DNA from: Burkholderiales bacterium UBA2647
GTDB lineage: Bacteria; Pseudomonadota; Gammaproteobacteria; Burkholderiales; Burkholderiaceae_E
NCBI GenBank assembly: GCA_002359635.1
Contig: DENJ01000115.1
Coordinates: 1 to 29,120 of the forward strand
Reading direction: 5' to 3'
DNA: 29,120 nt
Below the pieces are notes generated by a model that had not been told where the DNA came from, did no database searches, and saw only the letters and a list, made by a program, of their open reading frames with translations. Shown here in pieces: positions 23,811 through 29,120 of the stretch (position 1 is the first letter of the stretch; each line of letters opens with the position of its first letter). Made by a program: the position numbers and the translations under genes.

Positions 23811-24944
23811 ATGAATTTTGCATTTCGAGAAGAACAACTGCACTTTCAGGATACCGCATTGCGCTTTGCCCGCGAGGAACTGGCCCAGGGCGCACTTGAG
23901 CGCGCCCACAATCCGGCCTACCCCTGGGATGTATCAAAAAAAATGGCGGCGATGGGACTCATGGGCCTTTGTTTACCCGAGTCCGACGGCGGCCAGGGAG
24001 GCAGTCTCTTAGACGCTGTCATCGCAATCCAAGCGATTGCATCGGTTTGCCCCCGCTCAGCCGATGTGGTCCAGGCGGGCAACTTCGGCCCCGTGAGGGT
24101 TCTCGCTGCCTACGGTAGCCCTTTGCAAAAGGATCGATACCTTAAGGCGATACTAGCCGGTGAGGCCCTGATTTCAGTGGGCATGAGCGAACCTGAGGCA
24201 GGATCAGCTGTTACGGCATTAAGAACGACAGCAACACCGGATGGTGAGGGCTACCGGATCAACGGCACGAAGGTTTTCACCACCCACGCACCTTATGCAG
24301 CCGTCATTCTCTGTTATGTTCGCTTTGGGCCCGGCGTTGATGGCATCGGTTCTGTGCTGATCGACACAAGGTCGGAGGGCTTTCGTTACGGCAAAGTCTC
24401 GCAATTTATGTCAGGCGAGGAATGGCGGCAGCTTTATTTCGATAACGTTTATGTGCCGCCCGAAATGGTTGTTCTCAAGGAAGGGGGTTTCAAACGCCAG
24501 ATCGCAGGCTTTAACGTCGAGAGGCTTGGTAATGCGGCCCGCTCAATTGCCTTGGGGCGCTACTGTTTTGAACAAGCAAAGACCTGGGCTTTGCAACGCA
24601 AGCAATTTGGCAAGCGGATCGCTGAATTTCAGGGCATTCAGTGGAAGTTCGCCGAGATGAAAATCAAACTTGAAGCTGCCCAGCTTTTGCTCTATCAAGC
24701 CGCCAGTCGGGCCGATGCCGGCTTTCCGAGTGCCGAAGATACAGCGATTGCGAAACATGCCTGCAATCAATGGGGCTTTGATATTGCTCATGAATCGCTA
24801 CAAATTCTTGGTGGCGCCGGCTACAGCCAGGATTTGCTGCTCGAGTATTGCTTGCGGCGCTGCCGAGGCTGGATGATTGCGGGTGGATCGCTCGAAATTC
24901 TGAAAAATAGGATTGCGGAATCGGTTCTCGGAAAGCTTCCCTAG
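23811..24944 (+). CDS. Acyl-CoA dehydrogenase family protein
   Basis: A 377-residue FAD enzyme that introduces an alpha-beta double bond in an acyl-CoA and passes electrons to ETF. Family motifs: GLMGLCLPESDGGQGGSLLD, SVGMSEPEAGSAVTALRTTA, GYRINGTKVFTTHAPYA, the FAD-binding WALQRKQFGKRIAEFQGIQW and LQILGGAGYSQDLLLEYCLRR. At the usual catalytic glutamate position (MCAD Glu376) it reads IAGGSLEI, so Gly358 replaces it. Glu237 in FNVERLGNAA lies where isovaleryl-CoA and long-chain dehydrogenases keep their base. The ATG at 23811 has AAAGGA eight bases upstream. The NDP-forming acyl-CoA synthetase follows 99 bases downstream on the same strand. Branched or unusual short acyl-CoA is a guess; the substrate is not determined. 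Confidence 0.93.
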   Translation: MNFAFREEQLHFQDTALRFAREELAQGALERAHNPAYPWDVSKKMAAMGLMGLCLPESDGGQGGSLLDAVIAIQAIASVCPRSADVVQAGNFGPVRVLAAYGSPLQKDRYLKAILAGEALISVGMSEPEAGSAVTALRTTATPDGEGYRINGTKVFTTHAPYAAVILCYVRFGPGVDGIGSVLIDTRSEGFRYGKVSQFMSGEEWRQLYFDNVYVPPEMVVLKEGGFKRQIAGFNVERLGNAARSIALGRYCFEQAKTWALQRKQFGKRIAEFQGIQWKFAEMKIKLEAAQLLLYQAASRADAGFPSAEDTAIAKHACNQWGFDIAHESLQILGGAGYSQDLLLEYCLRRCRGWMIAGGSLEILKNRIAESVLGKLP

Positions 24945-25043
24945 GGCCTTGACATCATCCAGCCCCAACACAACAAAGCCAGACACACCATCAAAGTCAA
25001 CGACCATCCGCAAGGCTGGTAGACCAACGAGGGCGAACGCGAT

Positions 25044-27296
25044 ATGCAGGGAAATCAACCAGGCCAAGCACTTATCTCATCCGGCCCGTCCCGATGGCAA
25101 CATGCCCTGCTCGAGCCGGACACGGTTGCACTGATTGGTGCTTCTGGCGATCCTACAAAAAACACATCAAGGCCGCAGCGTTTTTTACAACAGTGCAACT
25201 GGCCAGGAAAAATTGTCCCAATCAATCCAAGCCGCGACGAGCTATTCGGGGTGAAAAGCTACAAAAGCGTGCTTGATTACCCAGACTCGATCGACCAGGC
25301 CTTTGTCATGACCGCGGCGGCGCACATCCCCTTGGTGATTGAGCAATGCGGTCGTAAACGCATACCTGTTGTCACCATTTATACCGATGGTTATGCGGAG
25401 ATCGGCGAAGACGGACTCGCGCAGCAGGAGGCACTGGTCAGGCTTGCAAAGCATTGGGGCATAAGACTGCTTGGCCCCAATTGTATTGGTCTGATTCAAG
25501 CCCATCGCGGCCTTGCGCTTACCGTTAACGCGGTGATTGATACCGATCGACCAGTGCCCGGCAGCTACGCCATGATTTCACAAAGTGGCTCGATGATTGG
25601 TTCACTGATGACCCGCGGCCAGGCTCGGGGTATCGGCTTTTCAACCCTGATCTCGGTCGGTAACGAATGTGATTTGGATCTTGCGGACATGATCGAGGCC
25701 TGTGCTTCCCAGGCGCAAACCAAGGCTATTGGGCTTTTTATGGAAACGATCAGAGATGCTCGACGATTTCGGCAGGCCGTCGCGCATGCCATGAGTCTCG
25801 ATAAGCCGGTTGCCGCTTATCTGATCGGGCGATCGGCGCTCGGCAACCAGCTTGCGCAGTCGCATACAGGCGCACTGGCAGGCTCAGGTCTTGCCCTGAG
25901 CAGCTTTCTGGATGACTGTGGGGTCGTTCGATTGCAAAGCATGGAGGCCTTGATCGAAATCGCACCGATGCTTCGCCCCCGCGCTGCGCAACGGAATCGA
26001 TCCCAAGGAAAGTCACGCGTGGCCGTACTCACCACAACAGGGGGCGCCGCAGCCATGGTGATGGATAACTTAGGCCTTCACGGCATTGAACCCGCCTATG
26101 CGGATGCAAGCTTGCAAGATCTTGTGGAAGCTTCGATAAGAAGCATCGACAGCACACACCCAGTACCGAAGCTTCGAGCTGCGCCCATCATTGACCTCAC
26201 GCTTGCGGGCAGCGCCATACAGTATGCAGGCGTGCTTGCCGCCCTCGCACAATGGGATGCTTGCGATGCTGCGGTGGCTGTCGTTGGCTCATCAGCCCGC
26301 TCAAAGCCTGCACTCGCGATGCATCCGATTCTAGAACATGCACCGAGCTTTACGACAAAGCCTATTGCTGCGTTTTTCGCCCCGCAAGCCGATGAAGCCC
26401 TCGCACTTTTAAGCGCAAAACATATCGCTGGCTTTAGAACGCCAGAGAGCTGCGCCGACGCCATCGCAGCGATCATGCGATGGCGCAGGCCGCGCCAGGT
26501 CGAGCATGCTGCACTTGGTCAGGCAAGTCGGTCCTTGCTCGAGCATTTGTCGATCGCCTTTCAAGTAAAGAACCAGCAACCAAACGAAGCGCAGGCCTAT
26601 GAGCTCTTCGAGAGTCTGTCAATCCCGTGCAGCCCACATCAGGTCTGCGAGCTTAGTGATCTGGCGCAAGTGATGAAGGACGAGTCACTCGATCAATACG
26701 TCCTAAAAATTGTAAGTCATGAAATCACTCATAAGTCTGATCTTGGCGGTGTTTTACTTGATTTAGATCGTTATTCATCCTGGGATAAAGCCCTTGAGGC
26801 ACTACGAGATCGTGTGATGCAACATGACGCCATCCTCGCCACTCAGGCAAACCCAACGAATCGGGCTAGGTCGGGCTTACGCCAGGTACTGGTCCAGAAA
26901 AAACAAAAGGCATTGGGTGAGGTCCTTATCGGCTATCGCTACGATGCGGTTGTTGGACCTGTTGTGGTGCTGGGCATCGGCGGCATTGAAGCAGCACTCA
27001 ACCCTCATGTCGCGCTCAGACCAGCCCCAATCGACATGGAGGATGCCTTCGCCATGATTGCGGAGATACCGGGACTGCTCAGGTATCAGGGCTTCCGTAA
27101 TCTACCGAAGGGCGACATGAAGGCTCTGGCCCTTGCGCTTTGTGACCTGTCAAGACTTGCATGCGACCCGACGGCCTGTATTGAGGAAGCAGAAATCAAC
27201 CCAGTCTTCATCATGCCGGAAGGTCTTGCCCATGGTGTCATGGCTGTGGATGCTGTTGTGCGACTACGCGTCCCGGCGAAAAAACAACCACGCTGA
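25044..27296 (+). CDS. NDP-forming acyl-CoA synthetase (acetate--CoA ligase family)
   Basis: A 750-residue fused synthetase of the ADP-forming acetyl-CoA synthetase/succinyl-CoA ligase superfamily. It would activate a carboxylic acid to its CoA thioester (or run in reverse) through a phosphohistidine. Domains: CoA-binding Rossmann domain (about 25-150, VALIGASGDPTKNTSRP, LLGPNCIGLI), a ligase domain (SQSGSMIGSLMTRGQARGIG) with the phosphorylated His274 in SHTGALAG, a linking domain, and a C-terminal ATP-grasp domain (about 520-745) with VLKIVSHEITHKSDLGGVLL and CIEEAEINPVFI. The ATG at 25044 follows a GAGGG about ten bases upstream. It sits between the acyl-CoA dehydrogenase and the second Bug receptor, which fits uptake, activation and oxidation of one acid. 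A protein acetyltransferase of the Pat type is unlikely, since no GNAT domain is present. Confidence 0.93.
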   Translation: MQGNQPGQALISSGPSRWQHALLEPDTVALIGASGDPTKNTSRPQRFLQQCNWPGKIVPINPSRDELFGVKSYKSVLDYPDSIDQAFVMTAAAHIPLVIEQCGRKRIPVVTIYTDGYAEIGEDGLAQQEALVRLAKHWGIRLLGPNCIGLIQAHRGLALTVNAVIDTDRPVPGSYAMISQSGSMIGSLMTRGQARGIGFSTLISVGNECDLDLADMIEACASQAQTKAIGLFMETIRDARRFRQAVAHAMSLDKPVAAYLIGRSALGNQLAQSHTGALAGSGLALSSFLDDCGVVRLQSMEALIEIAPMLRPRAAQRNRSQGKSRVAVLTTTGGAAAMVMDNLGLHGIEPAYADASLQDLVEASIRSIDSTHPVPKLRAAPIIDLTLAGSAIQYAGVLAALAQWDACDAAVAVVGSSARSKPALAMHPILEHAPSFTTKPIAAFFAPQADEALALLSAKHIAGFRTPESCADAIAAIMRWRRPRQVEHAALGQASRSLLEHLSIAFQVKNQQPNEAQAYELFESLSIPCSPHQVCELSDLAQVMKDESLDQYVLKIVSHEITHKSDLGGVLLDLDRYSSWDKALEALRDRVMQHDAILATQANPTNRARSGLRQVLVQKKQKALGEVLIGYRYDAVVGPVVVLGIGGIEAALNPHVALRPAPIDMEDAFAMIAEIPGLLRYQGFRNLPKGDMKALALALCDLSRLACDPTACIEEAEINPVFIMPEGLAHGVMAVDAVVRLRVPAKKQPR

Positions 27297-27327
27297 TCAA
27301 TGCAATGATCGGCAAGGAGAATCAAAC

Positions 27328-28413
27328 ATGAAACCAGACACTCAGCCCTTGATTTTGCGCAGCGCCAACGCCGCCCAAAGCGCTGAACAAGACAAGCCCG
27401 CTGCCATCCATGAGGCCAATTCACGCGGTGCGGCGAAGCGTCAAAGTCTAAAAGCCCTTTTCTTGGGCAGCGCACTACCCCTGACGATGATGACAGTCAA
27501 AACAAGCCTTGCACAAACCGTCTATCCAAGCCGGCCCATCCGTCTGCTTGTGGGCTATGCGGTGGGCGGGCCTACCGATTTAGCTGCGAGACTGATTGCG
27601 GCCCGAATGCAAGAGTCGATGGGCCAGTCGATCGTCGTCGAGAACAAGCCAGGAGCCGGATCCAATATCGCCTCGGCCGAAGTCGCTCGTGCCGCGCCGG
27701 ATGGTCATACCTTGTTGCTCGGTACGGTCGCGAATGCAACCAACATGACGATGTACAAAAACCCCGGCTATGACACCTTGCGCGACTTTGTGGCGATTAG
27801 TCAGGTGATGAGTGCACCGAGTATTTTGGCGATTCATCCAAACCTGCCTGTGCAATCCCTCAAAGACCTGATCGCGCTTGCAAAGAGCAAACCTGGCACA
27901 CTCAGTTTTGGTTCATCGGGCGCAGGCGGTTCACCACACCTCGCGGGTGAACTTCTACAATTTCGCGCCGATATCGATTTGGTACACGTTCCCTACAAAG
28001 GCGCAGCGCCTGCCATGACCGATGTCATCTCAGGACAGATTCAAATGGCCTTTATGACAGCCCTGTCTGCCGTGCCACACATTCAATCGGGCAAGCTTAG
28101 AGCACTTGCTGTGGCATCAACCAAGCGCATTACCGCGCTTCCGAATGTTCCAACCTTCGCTGAAGTCGGCATGACGGATTTTGAAGTCTCCTCATGGAGC
28201 GGCCTTTACGCACCTGCGAAAACGCCGCCAGATATCGTACAAAAGATTTATCAGGAATGTACAAAGGCACTTGCTCATCCCGAAGTACGCCAAAAGCTGA
28301 TCGGGTCCGGTGCAGACCCTGTGAGCAGCAGTCCTGAAGCATTTCGAGACTACAACAAGGCTGAAATCGAAAAGTGGGCGGTCGTGATTCGAAGGGCAAA
28401 AATCAGCCTCTAG
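27328..28413 (+). CDS. Bug/TctC family tripartite tricarboxylate transporter receptor (second copy)
   Basis: A second periplasmic solute-binding protein, 361 residues. A long basic N-terminal region is followed by KRQSLKALFLGSALPLTM and a probable cleavage at SLA before QTVYPSRPI. KRQSLK is close to a twin-arginine motif with Lys for the first Arg, so Tat export is possible. Bug motifs: GYAVGGPTDLAARLIAARM, ENKPGAGSNIASAEVARA, VHVPYKGAAPAMTDVISGQI and PNVPTFAEVGMTDFEV. AAGGAGA seven bases before the ATG at 27328 fixes the start; upstream in-frame codons overlap the synthetase and are rejected. It follows the synthetase by 31 bases and is probably in the same transcript. The ligand is unknown. 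Confidence 0.94.
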   Translation: MKPDTQPLILRSANAAQSAEQDKPAAIHEANSRGAAKRQSLKALFLGSALPLTMMTVKTSLAQTVYPSRPIRLLVGYAVGGPTDLAARLIAARMQESMGQSIVVENKPGAGSNIASAEVARAAPDGHTLLLGTVANATNMTMYKNPGYDTLRDFVAISQVMSAPSILAIHPNLPVQSLKDLIALAKSKPGTLSFGSSGAGGSPHLAGELLQFRADIDLVHVPYKGAAPAMTDVISGQIQMAFMTALSAVPHIQSGKLRALAVASTKRITALPNVPTFAEVGMTDFEVSSWSGLYAPAKTPPDIVQKIYQECTKALAHPEVRQKLIGSGADPVSSSPEAFRDYNKAEIEKWAVVIRRAKISL

Positions 28414-28450
28414 TGATCGACGCAGGCCCCCGCCCGATGATGTCCAGGTG

Positions 28451-28855
28451 TTATTGACGGGGATACTGCACCGATTTGGCGAAATCAGCTGCCGAGTCAG
28501 TTTTCCAGGTTTTACTCAAATCACCTGTGGTTCCCGCAAAAATAGCAACAAGTACAGCGCCGATTACAACAACCGTAAACACGGTGAGCTTGCCAAAGGC
28601 CATTTTGGTCTTCTTGTCGTCCTCATCAGCAAGCCGGTCCTTCAGCGGGGGTGCTGCGTCGACATGCTCTGCCAAGGCAATCTCACGATCGGCCTCTTGC
28701 CGATGCTTTCGAGCGTGAAAAGACGACAACCCTGCCTTGCCTGTATCCTCTTTTTGCAAATGCTCAATGGTTTCGCGATAAGCAGCGATCATTTGCTCGT
28801 AGGACTCAATCGCTGCCTCGTAATGACGAATCCTGGATTTCGAGTTAGTGGGCAT
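28451..28855 (-). CDS. Hypothetical protein, coiled coil plus one membrane segment
   Basis: I do not recognise this 134-residue protein. Residues 1-37 are helical and charged (YEAAIESYEQMIAAYRETIEHLQ), with a heptad-like pattern that suggests a coiled coil. A hydrophilic, acidic and basic middle follows. One hydrophobic segment (LTVFTVVVIGAVLVAIFAG, about residues 90-108) should span the inner membrane near the C-terminus, leaving a short tail. There is no signal peptide, so the N-terminal part is probably cytoplasmic. AGGT about eight bases before the ATG at 28855 is a fair ribosome binding site. It is convergent with the second Bug receptor gene, which ends 37 bases away, so a functional link is unlikely. 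The coding call rests on its sensible topology and single consistent frame. Confidence 0.7.
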   Translation of the reverse strand: MPTNSKSRIRHYEAAIESYEQMIAAYRETIEHLQKEDTGKAGLSSFHARKHRQEADREIALAEHVDAAPPLKDRLADEDDKKTKMAFGKLTVFTVVVIGAVLVAIFAGTTGDLSKTWKTDSAADFAKSVQYPRQ

Positions 28856-28994
28856 AAGCTTTACCTAAAAGCGAAAGTCAAACATTCAAGGGACGTAATA
28901 TCATCGTCATCAGGTTTGCCTCAAAGCGACGGCGCAATGACTTAACGATGGCATTATCTCGATTGCAGCTTAGATACATTATCGAGGAGGCCCG

Positions 28995-29120
28995 ATGAAA
29001 TGCAAAACGAACTGTAAGTGCCTCGGCGGCGCGGGGAAATGCTTGCAAAACCGCAGACTTCTTCAAGCAGACGTCATTGCGGCACTGGCTTTTCGCCAGT
29101 CTCGAGCCTTCGCGTCATTC
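28995..29120 (+). CDS. Cysteine-rich small ORF, partial at window end
   Basis: GAGGAGG lies four bases before an ATG at 28995, the best ribosome binding site in this part of the window. The frame reads MKCKTNCKCLGGAGKCL, with four cysteines in the first 16 residues, then a basic amphipathic stretch (NRRLLQADVIAALAFRQSR). It stays open to the last base of the window, so its true length is unknown. Closely spaced cysteines suggest metal binding, but I recognise no family. The minus-strand reading here lacks a good start. The strong ribosome binding site and absence of a competing gene support it; chance cannot be ruled out with only 42 codons in view. Confidence 0.4.
   Translation, partial: MKCKTNCKCLGGAGKCLQNRRLLQADVIAALAFRQSRAFASF

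Noticed and set aside
24798..25067. 89-codon minus-strand frame over the dehydrogenase/synthetase junction
   Set aside because: Most of it is antisense to the well-supported acyl-CoA dehydrogenase, with no start signal.
28448..28945. 165-codon plus-strand frame opposite the coiled-coil protein
   Set aside because: No ribosome binding site or domain-like pattern. The minus-strand frame has a sensible topology and start.
28878..29066. 62-codon minus-strand frame at the right edge
   Set aside because: It begins only with TTG, has no Shine-Dalgarno sequence and shows no recognisable motif. The plus-strand ORF at 28995 has much better initiation signals.

Overview
This window looks like chromosomal DNA of a betaproteobacterium, most likely Burkholderiales. 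The reasons are the gene order sdhC - GntR regulator - mdh, the linkage thrS-infC-rpmI-rplT-pheS-pheT-ihfA-merR-tRNA-Pro, and two Bug/TctC-type receptors. The organism call is inference from gene families and order; no database search was run. I see no transposase, integrase, phage gene, CRISPR array or rRNA, and no gene-free stretch longer than about 300 bases.

Region 1 (1-7957) is central carbon metabolism. The left edge holds the start of sdhC (minus strand, cut by the window) and a GntR/UTRA regulator. Diverging from them on the plus strand are mdh, prpB, prpC, a small secreted MliC-like protein and acnA. The set joins TCA-cycle steps (succinate dehydrogenase, malate dehydrogenase, aconitase) with two methylcitrate-cycle enzymes (2-methylcitrate synthase and 2-methylisocitrate lyase). 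No prpD or acnD/prpF is present. A perfect 12-bp palindrome in front of the regulator and a 32-bp tandem duplication between the regulator and sdhC are candidate control sites.

Region 2 (8025-17564) opens with a plus-strand amidase-signature hydrolase, which ends at a bidirectional terminator. The remainder is a minus-strand translation block, in transcription order: tRNA-Val(GAC), thrS, infC, rpmI, rplT, terminator, pheS, pheT, ihfA, merR-type regulator, tRNA-Pro(GGG). infC has no ATG, GTG or TTG that could yield a full-length protein and most probably starts at AUC. A strong stem-loop between infC and rpmI sits where L20 translational control acts in other proteobacteria.

Region 3 (17665-20513) is a divergent pair: a two-domain FbpB-type ABC permease and an FbpC-type ATPase. 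No binding-protein gene is in view.

Region 4 (20581-28413) looks like a catabolic island for an unidentified organic acid: a 2-hydroxychromene-2-carboxylate isomerase-like protein, an FAD/NAD(P)-dependent monooxygenase-like protein, a Bug receptor, an acyl-CoA dehydrogenase, an NDP-forming acyl-CoA synthetase and a second Bug receptor. The packing is very tight: two divergent genes share start-codon bases and two convergent genes overlap at their stops. The acyl-CoA dehydrogenase appears to have its catalytic base at the isovaleryl/long-chain position. The substrate cannot be told from sequence.

The right edge has a small coiled-coil/single-membrane-segment protein of unknown function and the beginning of a cysteine-rich small ORF with an excellent ribosome binding site, which runs off the window.
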